Made by a program: the position numbers and the translations under genes
In this document: positions 41,053-49,676 of the stretch, in pieces
Layout of the letters: each line of letters opens with the position of its first letter
How positions within the stretch are numbered: the first letter of the stretch is position 1
The notes under the pieces: generated by a model
The model's database searches: none
Seen by the model: the letters and a program-made list of their open reading frames with translations, nothing else
What the model was told of the DNA's origin: nothing
From: Pseudomonadota bacterium
GTDB taxonomy: Bacteria > Pseudomonadota > Alphaproteobacteria > Acetobacterales > Acetobacteraceae
Length of the DNA: 64,000 nt
NCBI GenBank assembly: GCA_021851785.1
Contig: JAJZBV010000009.1
Coordinates: 24,141-88,140 of the forward strand
Direction: 5' to 3'

Positions 41053-43287
41053 ATGTCCGATGTCCTGACCCCCGATCCCCCGCCCGCCGGGCGCGTCAAT
41101 GACGCGCCACTCGCCGAGGCGCTCGGCGAGCGCTATCTCGCCTATGCGCTTTCCACCATCATGGCGCGCTCGCTGCCGGATGCGCGCGACGGGCTGAAGC
41201 CGGTGCATCGCCGCCTGGTTTACGCCATGCAGCAGCTCCATCTCGACCCCGCCGCCGGGTTCAAGAAATGCGCCCGCGTCGTCGGCGACGTGATCGGCAA
41301 ATACCATCCCCATGGCGACGTCGCGGTCTACGAGGCCTTGGTCCGCCTCGCGCAGGATTTCGCGGCCCGCTATCCGCTGGTCGAGGGGCAGGGCAATTTC
41401 GGCAATATCGACGGCGATAACGCCGCCGCCATGCGCTATACCGAGGCGCGGATGACCGCGGTCGCCGAGAAGCTGCTCGCCGGCATCAATGAGGACGCGG
41501 TCGATTTCCGCCCGACCTATGACGGCGAGGAGCGGGAGCCGGTGGTGCTCCCCGCCGCCTTCCCCAACCTCCTCGCCAATGGCGCGAGCGGCATCGCGGT
41601 CGGCATGGCAACCTCCATCCCGCCGCATAACGCCGGCGAAATCTGCGCCGCCGCCGTCCATCTCATCGCCCATCCCGAGGCCAGCACCGCCGATCTCCTC
41701 CGCTTTCTCCCCGGCCCCGATTTTCCGACCGGCGGCGTCCTCGTCGAGGACGTCGAGACAATTCGCGCCGCCTATGAGAGCGGGCGCGGCAGCCTGCGTC
41801 TGCGCGCCCGCTACGAGGTAGAACAAGGCAAGCACGGCACCTGGCGCGTCGTGGTCACGGAAATCCCCTATCAGATCGCCAAGGCGCGGCTGATCGAACA
41901 GATCGCAGCACTGATCGAGGACAAGAAGCTCCCGCTGCTCGCCGATCTCCGCGATGAGAGCGATGCGACGGTGCGTCTGGTGTTCGAGCCGCGCGCGCGC
42001 GGCGTCGATCCCGCGATGCTGATGGAGACGCTGTTTCGCGCGACCAGCCTCGAGAGCCGGGTCAGCCTCAACATGAACGTCCTCGATGGCGGGCGGACGC
42101 CGCGCGTCCTGGGGCTCAAGGCGCTGCTCCGCGCCTGGCTCGACCATCGCCACGAGGTCTTGGCGCGCCGCTCACACCACCGCCTCGCCGCCATCGCGCG
42201 CAGGATCGAACTGCTCGACGGCTATCTCGCGGTCTATCTCAATCTCGACGAGGTGATCCACATCATCCGCACCGAGGACGCGCCGTCCGCCGCGCTGATG
42301 GCGCGCTTCTCGCTGACCGAGGCCCAGGCCGAGGCGATCCTCAACATGCGGCTGCGCGCGCTCCGCCGCCTGGAAGAGATGGAAATCCGCAAGGAGCGCA
42401 AGGCCTTGTCCGCCGAGCACAAGGATCTCACCGCCCTCCTCGCCGACCCCGCCCGGCGCTGGGCGCGGATCGGCGAAGAGGTCGCGGCGATCGGGGCGGA
42501 ATTCGCCAAGGGGCCGCTCGGCGCTCGGCGCACCCGGATCGAGGCGGCGGCTCCTTCGGTCGCGGTCGCCGAGGAGGCGTTCGTCGAGCGCGAGCCGATC
42601 ACCGTCATTCTTTCCGAAAAAGGCTGGCTCCGCGCCGCTCGCGGCCATCTCGGCGACGGCGCCGAGCTGAAATTCAAGGAGGGCGACCGGCTGCGTCTGC
42701 TGCTCGCCTGTGAGACCACCGACCGGCTCTGCCTGATCGCGACCAACGGCCGCGCGCATACGCTACGCGCCGCCGATCTGCCGCGCGGACGCGGCGATGG
42801 CCAGCCGGTGCGGCTGCTCGCCGAACTCGGCAACGAGGTCGATGTCGCGACCCTGTTCGTCTGGCGTGAGGGGACGCGCTATCTCCTTGCGTCCTCCGCC
42901 GGACGCGGCTTCGTGGTCCGCGCCGAGGATCTGCTCGCCGAGAAGCGCACCGGCAAGCAGGTGTTCAACCCGAAAGCGGGGGAGGAGGTGATGATCTGCG
43001 CCCCGCTCGCCGGCGATCATGTCGCGGTGGTCGGCGATAATCGGAAATTGCTGGTCTTCCCCCGCGACCAGGTGCCGGAAATGGCGCGCGGGTCGGGGGT
43101 GATCCTGCAAAAATACCGCGATGGCGGGCTCGCCGATCTCAAGCTCTTCACGCTCGCCGAGGGGCTGAGCTGGCGGCTCGGCGGCAAGACACGGACGGAA
43201 ACCGCGCTCACCCCCTGGCTCGGCGCGCGCGGCCAGGCCGGGCGCGCGGTGCCCAGCGGATTTCCGCGGAGCGGGAGATTTGACTGA
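41053..43287 (+). CDS. parC: DNA topoisomerase IV subunit A
   Basis: A 744-residue type IIA topoisomerase subunit that decatenates chromosomes with ParE. The active-site tyrosine is Tyr129 in [10 protein letters not shown]. The winged-helix region [14 protein letters not shown] and [20 protein letters not shown] are intact. In the last block, Val90 occupies the position of E. coli ParC Ser80, the main quinolone-contact residue. The C-terminal beta-pinwheel (about 500-740) is present and shorter than in GyrA, supporting ParC over GyrA. It follows recO. Confidence 0.94.
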   Translation: MSDVLTPDPPPAGRVNDAPLAEALGERYLAYALSTIMARSLPDARDGLKPVHRRLVYAMQQLHLDPAAGFKKCARVVGDVIGKYHPHGDVAVYEALVRLAQDFAARYPLVEGQGNFGNIDGDNAAAMRYTEARMTAVAEKLLAGINEDAVDFRPTYDGEEREPVVLPAAFPNLLANGASGIAVGMATSIPPHNAGEICAAAVHLIAHPEASTADLLRFLPGPDFPTGGVLVEDVETIRAAYESGRGSLRLRARYEVEQGKHGTWRVVVTEIPYQIAKARLIEQIAALIEDKKLPLLADLRDESDATVRLVFEPRARGVDPAMLMETLFRATSLESRVSLNMNVLDGGRTPRVLGLKALLRAWLDHRHEVLARRSHHRLAAIARRIELLDGYLAVYLNLDEVIHIIRTEDAPSAALMARFSLTEAQAEAILNMRLRALRRLEEMEIRKERKALSAEHKDLTALLADPARRWARIGEEVAAIGAEFAKGPLGARRTRIEAAAPSVAVAEEAFVEREPITVILSEKGWLRAARGHLGDGAELKFKEGDRLRLLLACETTDRLCLIATNGRAHTLRAADLPRGRGDGQPVRLLAELGNEVDVATLFVWREGTRYLLASSAGRGFVVRAEDLLAEKRTGKQVFNPKAGEEVMICAPLAGDHVAVVGDNRKLLVFPRDQVPEMARGSGVILQKYRDGGLADLKLFTLAEGLSWRLGGKTRTETALTPWLGARGQAGRAVPSGFPRSGRFD

Positions 43288-43299
43288 GATTATTCAGAA

Positions 43300-43321
43300 T
43301 TGTTCTTTTTTGAAAAAAGAA
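43300..43321 (+). repeat. A/T hairpin element, copy 3 (after parC)
   Basis: GTTCTTTTTT (43302-43311), one loop base and AAAAAAGAA (43313-43321) repeat the element core, starting about 13 bases after the parC stop. The downstream tail differs (TTTTTCC in place of CCAAAAACTTTT). It is in the same orientation relative to the preceding gene as copies 1 and 2. Confidence 0.7.
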
Positions 43322-43374
43322 TTTTTCCTTCGTTGGGCAGTACCTGCGGCACTACCACTCCGCGAAACCAGGAA

Positions 43375-43410
43375 GAAAATTTTTTTGCTTCTTTTTCATA
43401 AAAAAATTGC
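43375..43410 (-). repeat. A/T hairpin element, diverged copy 4 (after the AT-rich gene)
   Basis: Read on the minus strand, this AT-run (TTTTTTTATG, AAAAAGAAGCAAAAAAATTTT) aligns with the element core and its tail, with mismatches in the stem. It lies about 30 bases after the stop of the minus-strand gene at 43440. So it also follows a stop codon in the standard orientation, and with copy 3 it forms a tail-to-tail pair. Confidence 0.5.
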
Positions 43411-43439
43411 TATGTCCTCTTCTGGCCGTTCTTATTGGC

Positions 43440-44348
43440 TTACGGCATTCCTGATTTCTGGACGGGGGCCATTTCTTTCATAAATAGATCGTATCGAAAT
43501 TGTGCGTTATTTTTTGATTTGATTTTTTCAGACATAAGAATATTATTAATATTTTCTGCATCTATGACGAACATTCTTCCTCCTATCGAAGTGTGTTGCT
43601 GTAATTTTTGATCTATCCTAACTATGATTTCATCATTTGTATCAATGCTAAAAAATAGCAATGTTCCATCAAATAGTTCTGTAAAAAAATTGTTAGCTTC
43701 TTCGAATTCGATTTTTATTTGCTTTTCTTGTTTAGTTTCTGCTTCTTTGCAAAGAAAATATTTGAAATTTTTGGGATGGTCGAGTTTTTCTAATACATAA
43801 AAAGTCTTAATAAGACGAGATGATTTATCATAAACACCGTAATAACTATAAAATATAGATGAACAGTAAAAATTTTGGCCAGGCGATATAAATCGCTGTA
43901 TATTACGCCCGTATAACAGTTTTTGTTGGTATAATACTGGTGTGAACTTTTCATTTTTGCTTGGATCATCTAAGACGGGAAACAAGCTATATAATAATCT
44001 ATCATTTTTATATTTATAAAAGAATTTTTTGAATTCTTCCTGGTCGAGGTGACGTCCGGTGCCTGTTAAGGGATTCCATAGCACGTTGTCTGTATGGTTT
44101 TCGTCTGTGCTGAGCAGCAAAAGTGTCTGGTCGTTGATTTTGTAGGCTAATTCGAAGTATCGATACTTCGTCAAGCGCCAACCCCATTGTCCTCCCACCA
44201 GTTCTGGTGACCATATCGTGGCTTTTTCCGTCATGTTGTTGACAGCGTCGCTGTCGCCGACGGGCAGATCGGCGGCTTTTGTGTCGGTGAGCGCCATGGC
44301 GAGGGTCATCAAGGCGCTAAATAACACCAAAAGAGCTTTTGATTTCAT
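43440..44348 (-). CDS. AT-rich, foreign-looking secreted protein of unknown function
   Basis: A 302-residue protein with a classical signal peptide (MKSKALLVLFSALMTLAMAL, cleavage probably after DTKA). The mature part is rich in Lys, Asn, Phe, Tyr and Ile (KFFYKYKNDRLLYSLFPVLD, NNFFTELFDGTLLFFSIDTN), in sharp contrast to the Ala/Arg/Gly-rich proteins around it. Codon use and base composition are strongly A/T-biased over exactly this gene. I recognise no domain. It has few cysteines (two visible), no membrane helix after the signal and no repeats. Recent horizontal acquisition is the simplest explanation. Confidence 0.85.
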   Translation of the reverse strand: MKSKALLVLFSALMTLAMALTDTKAADLPVGDSDAVNNMTEKATIWSPELVGGQWGWRLTKYRYFELAYKINDQTLLLLSTDENHTDNVLWNPLTGTGRHLDQEEFKKFFYKYKNDRLLYSLFPVLDDPSKNEKFTPVLYQQKLLYGRNIQRFISPGQNFYCSSIFYSYYGVYDKSSRLIKTFYVLEKLDHPKNFKYFLCKEAETKQEKQIKIEFEEANNFFTELFDGTLLFFSIDTNDEIIVRIDQKLQQHTSIGGRMFVIDAENINNILMSEKIKSKNNAQFRYDLFMKEMAPVQKSGMP

Positions 44349-44469
44349 GTGGAAATTTCTCTCATAGCGTCCGGGAAATGTGGATTAGGGGAAAGTCTGA
44401 TCAAGTGCTGCCATGTCGAAAATCCCTGAGTTAGAATAATTGGTTGGTTCTGCGGGATCGGACTTATTT

Positions 44470-45270
44470 CTACCTTTCCGCCGTGTCGAGCCGCCGCCGG
44501 AGCGAGATCAGATCCGCCCAGGCGGCGCGTTTGGCGCCGGGCGAGCGCAACAGATAGGCGGGATGATAGGTCGCGAGCGCCGGCAGCCGCGCATCGAGCC
44601 CGGGGATAGCGATCTCCCGCCAGGTGCCGCGCAGCCGGGTGATGCCGGCGCCACCGCCGAGCAGCGCCTTGGCCGCGAGCCCGCCGAGCAGGAGCAGAAG
44701 CCGCGGCCGCACCAGCGCGATCTGGCGATGGAGGAAGGGAAGACAGAGCAACACCTCGGCATCGGTCGGGCTGCGGTTACCCGGCGGACGCCAGGGGATC
44801 AGGTTGGTGATCAGATAATGGTCGCGATCGAGCCCGATGCTGGCCAGCATGCGGTCGAGCAACTGACCCGAGGGGCCGACGAAAGGCTTGCCGATGCGGT
44901 CTTCCTCCGCGCCAGGCGCCTCGCCGATCAGCATCAGGCCGGAATCCGGGTTGCCGTCGTTGAACACGAGATGGGTCGCGGTTTCGCTCAAGCCGCAACC
45001 ATCGAAGGCGGCGAGGGCGGCGCGTAAGGCGTCGAGCGAGTGACAGGCGGCGGCGAGGGACGCGGCCCGCGCGGCTGGCGGCGGCAAAGTGCCACTCGCG
45101 GACACCGCAAGCCGCGCGACCGCGGGGGACGCGGGGGACGCGGGGGACGCGGCAGGGGGCAAGGCCGGGGGCGCGGCAAGGTGATCGATGGGCGCCTCGG
45201 CCAGCGCCTCATCGGCGCCCCATTCGAGATGCAGCCGCAGCGCGGCGGTCAGCGCCGTTCGAGGATCCAT
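44470..45270 (-). CDS. uracil-DNA glycosylase family protein (type 4/5-like)
   Basis: A 266-residue base-excision repair glycosylase. Motif 1 is [20 protein letters not shown] with [11 protein letters not shown], the central block is [20 protein letters not shown], and motif 2 is [17 protein letters not shown]. These are features of the thermostable-type UDG family, which typically holds a 4Fe-4S cluster. An N-terminal extension of about 80 residues is low-complexity and contains three exact Ser-Pro-Ala repeats. The start is uncertain: ATG at 45270 or 45279. Upstream frame to 45357 is antisense to the ETF-QO start. Confidence 0.88.
   Translation of the reverse strand: MDPRTALTAALRLHLEWGADEALAEAPIDHLAAPPALPPAASPASPASPAVARLAVSASGTLPPPAARAASLAAACHSLDALRAALAAFDGCGLSETATHLVFNDGNPDSGLMLIGEAPGAEEDRIGKPFVGPSGQLLDRMLASIGLDRDHYLITNLIPWRPPGNRSPTDAEVLLCLPFLHRQIALVRPRLLLLLGGLAAKALLGGGAGITRLRGTWREIAIPGLDARLPALATYHPAYLLRSPGAKRAAWADLISLRRRLDTAER
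45121..45147 (-). repeat. 9-bp tandem repeat inside the glycosylase gene
   Basis: Three exact tandem copies of CGCGGGGGA encode Ser-Pro-Ala three times in the N-terminal linker of the glycosylase. Because the unit is a multiple of three, copy-number change would alter linker length without frameshift. Confidence 0.8.
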
Positions 45271-45335
45271 CCCCCGCATTTTGCACAACCAGCGGCGATC
45301 GGCTACACTTCCCCATGCAGAAAGGAAAATGACGT

Positions 45336-46973
45336 ATGGGTGAGGAAATTGTCGCACGCGAGAGAATGGATTTCGACGTCGTCATCGCAGGCGGCGGCCC
45401 GGCCGGATTGGCGGCGGCGATCCGCCTCAAGCAGCTCGCCCCCGAGATGGCGATTTGCGTGGTCGAAAAAGGCAGCGAAATCGGCGCCCATATCCTCTCC
45501 GGCGCGGTGATCGAGCCGCGGGCGCTCGCCGAGCTGATCCCCGATTGGCAGGAAGAGGGCGCGCCGCTGACCACGCCGGCCGGCGCCGATCGTTTCCTGT
45601 TCCTCACCGCGCGCCGGGCCCAGCGTCTGCCGACGCCGCCGCAGATGCATAATGCCGGCAATTACGTCGCGAGCCTCGGCGATCTCTGCCGCTGGCTCGC
45701 GGCCCGCGCCGAGGCGCTCGGGGTCGAGATCTATCCCGGTTTTCCCGCCGCCGCTCTGATCGAGGAGGAGGGGCGCATCGCCGGCATCGTCACCGGCGAC
45801 ATGGGCGTCACCAGAACCGGGGAAAAAGGGCCGAATTACCAGCCGGGGATGGAACTCCGTGCCCCCTATACCGTGCTCGCCGAGGGCTGCCGCGGCTCGC
45901 TCAGCAAACAGGCGATCGCCCGCTTCGGCCTCGACGAGGGCGCCGATCCGCCGACCTTCGCGATCGGGGTCAAGGAGCTATGGGAGGTGCCGGCGGAAAA
46001 TCACCGCCCCGGCGAGATCACCCACACCATCGGCTGGCCGCTCGACCGGCGGAGCTATGGCGGCTCGTTCCTCTATCATTTCGGCGGCAATTTCATTTCC
46101 TACGGCTTCGTCGTCGGGCTCGATTATCGCAATCCCTGGCTGTCGCCGTTCGAGGAGATGCAGCGGCTCAAGACCCATCCCGCGCTCTCCGGCCAGTTCG
46201 CCGGCGGGCGGCGGATCAGCTATGGCGCGCGGGCGCTGGTCGAGGGGGGGCTGCAATCGCTACCCAAGCTCGTCTTCCCGGGCGGGATCCTGATCGGTGA
46301 CAGTGCCGGTTTCCTGAACGTGCCCAAGATCAAGGGCACGCATATGGCGATGAAATCCGGCATGGTGGCGGCCGAGGCACTGGCCGAGGCGCTGGCCGGC
46401 GACCGCCCCGCCGCGCTCGAAGCCTACCCCGAGCGGCTCCGCGCGAGCTGGCTGTGGGACGAATTGCGCCAGGCACGCAATATCCGCCCCGGCTTCGCCC
46501 GCTTCGGCCTCTGGGGCGGGCTCGTCAACGCGGCGCTCGATACCTATGTGCTGCGCGGCCGGGCGCCGTGGACGCTGCATCATCCCCACCCCGACCACAC
46601 GACGCTGCTCCCCGCCGATCAGGCGCCGCGCATCGACTATCCGAAGCCGGACGGGAAGCTCACCTTCGATCGCCTGGCGTCCGTCTTCATCAGCAATACC
46701 AACCATGAGGAAGATCAGCCGGCGCATCTCCGGCTGCGCGCCGCGGCGCGTTGGCGGGAGGTCAATTGGCAGCGTTTCGCTGCCCCCGAGAGCCGGTATT
46801 GCCCGGCCGGCGTCTATGAGGCGGTCGGGGTCGAGGAGGGCGCGCCGCGGCTCCAGATCAACGCGCAGAACTGCGTCCACTGCAAGACCTGCGACATCAA
46901 GGATCCGACCCAGAACATCGATTGGTTCACCCCTGAGGGCGGTGGCGGCCCGAACTACCCGAGCGGAATGTAG
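45336..46973 (+). CDS. electron transfer flavoprotein:ubiquinone oxidoreductase
   Basis: A 545-residue inner-membrane-associated ETF-QO that passes electrons from acyl-CoA and choline-derivative dehydrogenases through ETF to ubiquinone. The FAD-binding motif is [20 protein letters not shown]. The ubiquinone domain includes YEGG-like [20 protein letters not shown]. The C-terminal 4Fe-4S site has Cys in [10 protein letters not shown] and the [18 protein letters not shown] block. The ATG at 45336 follows AAAGGAAA. Homologues usually begin about ten residues before the FAD motif. The ATG at 45366 is the alternative. It is divergent from the glycosylase. Confidence 0.95.
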   Translation: MGEEIVARERMDFDVVIAGGGPAGLAAAIRLKQLAPEMAICVVEKGSEIGAHILSGAVIEPRALAELIPDWQEEGAPLTTPAGADRFLFLTARRAQRLPTPPQMHNAGNYVASLGDLCRWLAARAEALGVEIYPGFPAAALIEEEGRIAGIVTGDMGVTRTGEKGPNYQPGMELRAPYTVLAEGCRGSLSKQAIARFGLDEGADPPTFAIGVKELWEVPAENHRPGEITHTIGWPLDRRSYGGSFLYHFGGNFISYGFVVGLDYRNPWLSPFEEMQRLKTHPALSGQFAGGRRISYGARALVEGGLQSLPKLVFPGGILIGDSAGFLNVPKIKGTHMAMKSGMVAAEALAEALAGDRPAALEAYPERLRASWLWDELRQARNIRPGFARFGLWGGLVNAALDTYVLRGRAPWTLHHPHPDHTTLLPADQAPRIDYPKPDGKLTFDRLASVFISNTNHEEDQPAHLRLRAAARWREVNWQRFAAPESRYCPAGVYEAVGVEEGAPRLQINAQNCVHCKTCDIKDPTQNIDWFTPEGGGGPNYPSGM

Positions 46974-46993
46974 CGGCGGCGCCAGCCCCAACG

Positions 46994-47023
46994 AAAACGG
47001 CGCCAAACCGCGGCGCCGTTTTT
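46994..47023. terminator. bidirectional intrinsic terminator between ETF-QO and CHAP gene
   Basis: AAAACGGCGCC (46994-47004) and GGCGCCGTTTT (47012-47022) form an 11-bp stem with a 7-base loop, with an A-tract on the left and a T-tract on the right. It lies between the ends of two convergent genes and can terminate both. Confidence 0.88.
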
Positions 47024-47057
47024 CCTGGTTGTCGGGCGGGTGTCGGAGCGGGGAAAC

Positions 47058-47882
47058 TCAGCGCAGACTGCGTTCCGGCGCGTCGGCGGCGAGATCGCCG
47101 TAAGCCGGGGCCTCGGCCACTTCGTCGGCCACCGGGATCGAGGTCAGGACCGGGATCGCGCGCTGCTCGGCGGGCGTGCGGAGATCGCGCGGCGCCGGGT
47201 TGAGCGGGAGCGCGCGGGGCTCACCCGCGGCGGCGAAGTTTTCGCCGATCTGGCGATCATAGATGAAGCCGTGGGTCGGATAGATGCTGCCGAATTTGCC
47301 CTGGTTGTCGAGCGCCACACGGACCGCCGTCCAGTCATTCGCCGGCGAGACGTCGATCACCGCGATGTTGCGGCTGACGCGGTTCTGGCCCCAATGGGCT
47401 TGATCGATCTCGATCTCGCGGGAGTTGATGACTTTTTTCACCACCGCGACATGGCCGAGCCGCATGGCGCGATTGGCGCGGAAGGCGAGCACGCTGCCGG
47501 GTTCGGGCCGGCTGCCGCGGGCATAGACGCCGGCGGCCTTGTCCCACCAGGTCAAGGCATCGCCGCGCAGATCGATCCCCGACGCCGCGCGGGCAAACGG
47601 CACGCATTGGATCACATGCGACGAGGCATGGGTTGAGGCGTGATAGGAGGTGCGCTGGAAATAGGATTTATTTCCGCGATGCCCGACCGCCAACTCGTGC
47701 GGCGTGACATGGTGCCCAGCGCGACCGTGCCGTCGCGTCTGAGAGGAGGCGACATGGCGTGGCGAGGGCTTATGCGTGTCTGGTGAAGGGCTCGTCTGCT
47801 GGGCGTGCAGAGATATCGGCATTCCGAACAGGAACAACGAACCCAAAAGACAAAAAGCGCCGCCACGTCGCCGAGCTGGCAT
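47058..47882 (-). CDS. exported CHAP-domain peptidoglycan hydrolase
   Basis: A 274-residue secreted protein. The N-terminal signal (about 5-27, ending SLHAQ) is followed by a basic, His/Ser/Pro-rich linker and a CHAP domain (about 88-190). The catalytic pair is Cys93 in IQCVPFARAASGI and His144 in RLGHVAVVKKV, with EIDQAHWG downstream. CHAP enzymes cut peptidoglycan amide or peptide bonds. The ATG at 47882 follows GAGGGGAG. The longer frame to 48170 is rejected. It shares a bidirectional terminator with ETF-QO. Confidence 0.87.
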   Translation of the reverse strand: MPARRRGGAFCLLGSLFLFGMPISLHAQQTSPSPDTHKPSPRHVASSQTRRHGRAGHHVTPHELAVGHRGNKSYFQRTSYHASTHASSHVIQCVPFARAASGIDLRGDALTWWDKAAGVYARGSRPEPGSVLAFRANRAMRLGHVAVVKKVINSREIEIDQAHWGQNRVSRNIAVIDVSPANDWTAVRVALDNQGKFGSIYPTHGFIYDRQIGENFAAAGEPRALPLNPAPRDLRTPAEQRAIPVLTSIPVADEVAEAPAYGDLAADAPERSLR

Positions 47883-48105
47883 GGAACTCCCCTCTCGAAA
47901 TGGCAAATCCATTCCGAAAGGTAACATCAGGGTTGCGGTCGCGACAATGCGAAAACCGCGCTGGGTTTGCAATCTTGCGCAATAATACGATTTCCCCCTG
48001 TGTATAACATCGCGTATTGTGACAAAAATCCTATTTCCGGCCCTCTGAAGCCCGACTCGGACGAAGCCACGGCACGGCGCGCGCCGGCTGGGAAGGCTGC
48101 GCGCC

Positions 48106-48456
48106 CTATTTGCAAGCGACCACCATGATTTCAACCAGGGCGCGCGGGTCGGCCAGCGCCGCCTCGACACAGGCCCTGACCGGCGCCCCGTCGGCGGGCA
48201 GCCAGGCCGACCACATTTCGTTCATCGCCGCGCGGTCGCCGATGTGCTTGAGCCAGATCTGCGCCTGCAAGAGGCGCGTCTTGTCGGTGCCGTGGATTTC
48301 CAGCGTCGCGTCGATCTCGGCCAAGACCTCGGCGGTCTGGCCCCTGATGTCCTTGCCGAGATCGCGCGCGAGCACGCCGGAGGTATAGACGAAGCCGTGA
48401 TACTCGACGGCGCGGGCGAGAACGGGGCTGGGTTCGGTGCGGATGATCCGGCTCAT
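48106..48456 (-). CDS. RidA/YjgF-family protein
   Basis: A 116-residue small trimeric-type enamine/imine deaminase family member. VEYHGFVYTSGVLA and the C-terminal VRACVEAALADPRALVEIMV block carry the Arg and Glu of the ligand site (R in VRACVEA and E in LVEIMV). It probably clears reactive enamine intermediates from PLP enzymes. It lies upstream of the CHAP gene on the same strand with a 223-base gap. Confidence 0.88.
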   Translation of the reverse strand: MSRIIRTEPSPVLARAVEYHGFVYTSGVLARDLGKDIRGQTAEVLAEIDATLEIHGTDKTRLLQAQIWLKHIGDRAAMNEMWSAWLPADGAPVRACVEAALADPRALVEIMVVACK

Positions 48457-48627
48457 GGCGAGTTCCTTGGGGCTGAAGGGTGGTCGGCGGACTATACCGT
48501 CGGCGGCGCCGGGCGCCAGCCTTGATCAATTCCCGGAATCGGGACACAGGGCGATCCGGTTTGCGCTTGCGTTTTCGGGCCGGGAAGCGTCACAATCGCC
48601 GCCATAACGCACCGCCAGAGTGCATCC

Positions 48628-48661
48628 TGCGGGAGAGCCCGAAATGCGGGAGAGCCAAGAA
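48628..48661 (+). repeat. 17-bp direct repeat at the acoA ribosome binding site
   Basis: TGCGGGAGAGCC begins two adjacent 17-base units (48628-48644 and 48645-48661). The second supplies the GGGAGAG Shine-Dalgarno site for acoA. The duplication creates a second, upstream SD-like site followed by an out-of-frame ATG. Confidence 0.8.
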
Positions 48662-49626
48662 TGCAGCTGAGCCGCGAGGAATTACTGCGCGCCTATCGCA
48701 GCATGTGCACCATCCGCCAGTTCGAGGAGCGGGTGCATGCCGAGTTCGCGACCGGCGACATCCCCGGTTTCGTCCATCTCTACGCCGGCGAGGAAGCCTC
48801 CGCGGTCGGCGTCTGCATGAACCTCACCGAGCGCGACAGCATCGCCTCCACCCATCGCGGCCATGGCCATTGCATCGCCAAGGGCTGTGACGTCGCCGGC
48901 ATGATGGCCGAGATCTATGGCCGGAAAAGCGGGCTTTGCGCGGGCAAGGGCGGCTCGATGCATATCGCCGATCTCGATCGCGGCATGCTCGGCGCGAACG
49001 GCATCGTCGGCGGCGGCGCGCCGCTCGCCTGCGGTGCGGCGCTGACCGCGAAGACCCTGAAAACCGGCGCCGTCGCGGTCGCTTTCGGCGGCGACGGCGC
49101 CTCCAACCAGGGCACCACGGCGGAGGCGATGAATCTCGCCTCGGTCTGGCGATTGCCGGTGGTGTTCGTGCTCGAGGACAATGGCTATGCCGAATCGACC
49201 GCGAGCGCCTGGTCGATCGGCGGCGATCCGCTGGTCCGCGCCGAGGGGTTCGGCATCCCCGGCGTGCGTGTCGATGGGCATGATTTCTTCGCCGTCCACG
49301 CGGCGGCGGGCGAGGCGATCGCGCGGGCGCGGGACGGCGGCGGGCCAGGCTTTCTCCACCTCAAGCTCGCGCGCTATTTCGGCCATTTCGAGGGCGACGG
49401 CATGACCTATCGCGCGCCCGACGAGGTCGCGAAGCTCCGCGCCGAGCGCGATTGCCTCAAGCTGTTCCGCCGCCGGGTGGGTGAGGCGCAATTGCTGGAT
49501 GACGCGGCGCTGGACGCGATCGAGGCCGAGGTCGCAGCCGAGATCGAGGACGCGACCCGCCGCGCGAAAGCGGCGCCGATGCCCTCGCCCGCCGATCTGC
49601 TCACCGATGTCTATGTCAGCTACTGA
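48661..49626 (+). CDS. acoA: acetoin/pyruvate dehydrogenase E1 component, alpha subunit
   Basis: A 321-residue thiamine-diphosphate enzyme subunit. The TPP/Mg motif is FGGDGASNQGTTAEAMNLAS with LPVVFVLEDNGYAEST. The active-site loop histidines are in STHRGHGHCIAKG, and GKGGSMHI is conserved. With AcoB it oxidatively cleaves acetoin (or decarboxylates a 2-oxoacid) and transfers the acyl group to the lipoyl subunit. The stop codon lies in the first unit of a 17-bp triplication. No acoX, acoR or E3 gene is adjacent. Confidence 0.88.
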   Translation: MQLSREELLRAYRSMCTIRQFEERVHAEFATGDIPGFVHLYAGEEASAVGVCMNLTERDSIASTHRGHGHCIAKGCDVAGMMAEIYGRKSGLCAGKGGSMHIADLDRGMLGANGIVGGGAPLACGAALTAKTLKTGAVAVAFGGDGASNQGTTAEAMNLASVWRLPVVFVLEDNGYAESTASAWSIGGDPLVRAEGFGIPGVRVDGHDFFAVHAAAGEAIARARDGGGPGFLHLKLARYFGHFEGDGMTYRAPDEVAKLRAERDCLKLFRRRVGEAQLLDDAALDAIEAEVAAEIEDATRRAKAAPMPSPADLLTDVYVSY

Positions 49627-49666
49627 ATGGGGTCAGTTACTGAATGGGGTCAGCTACTGAATAGGG
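49615..49666 (+). repeat. 17-bp tandem triplication between acoA and acoB
   Basis: Three head-to-tail copies of GTCAGCTACTGAATGGG (49615-49631, 49632-49648, 49649-49665) with two single-base differences. The first copy contains the acoA stop codon. The unit is not a multiple of three, so it adds spacer rather than coding sequence. Confidence 0.9.
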
Positions 49667-49676
49667 AGCGCTCGGG

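Noticed and set aside
45121..45147. Short tandem repeat as a CRISPR-like array
   Set aside because: Three contiguous 9-bp units without spacers, inside a coding region, encoding Ser-Pro-Ala repeats.
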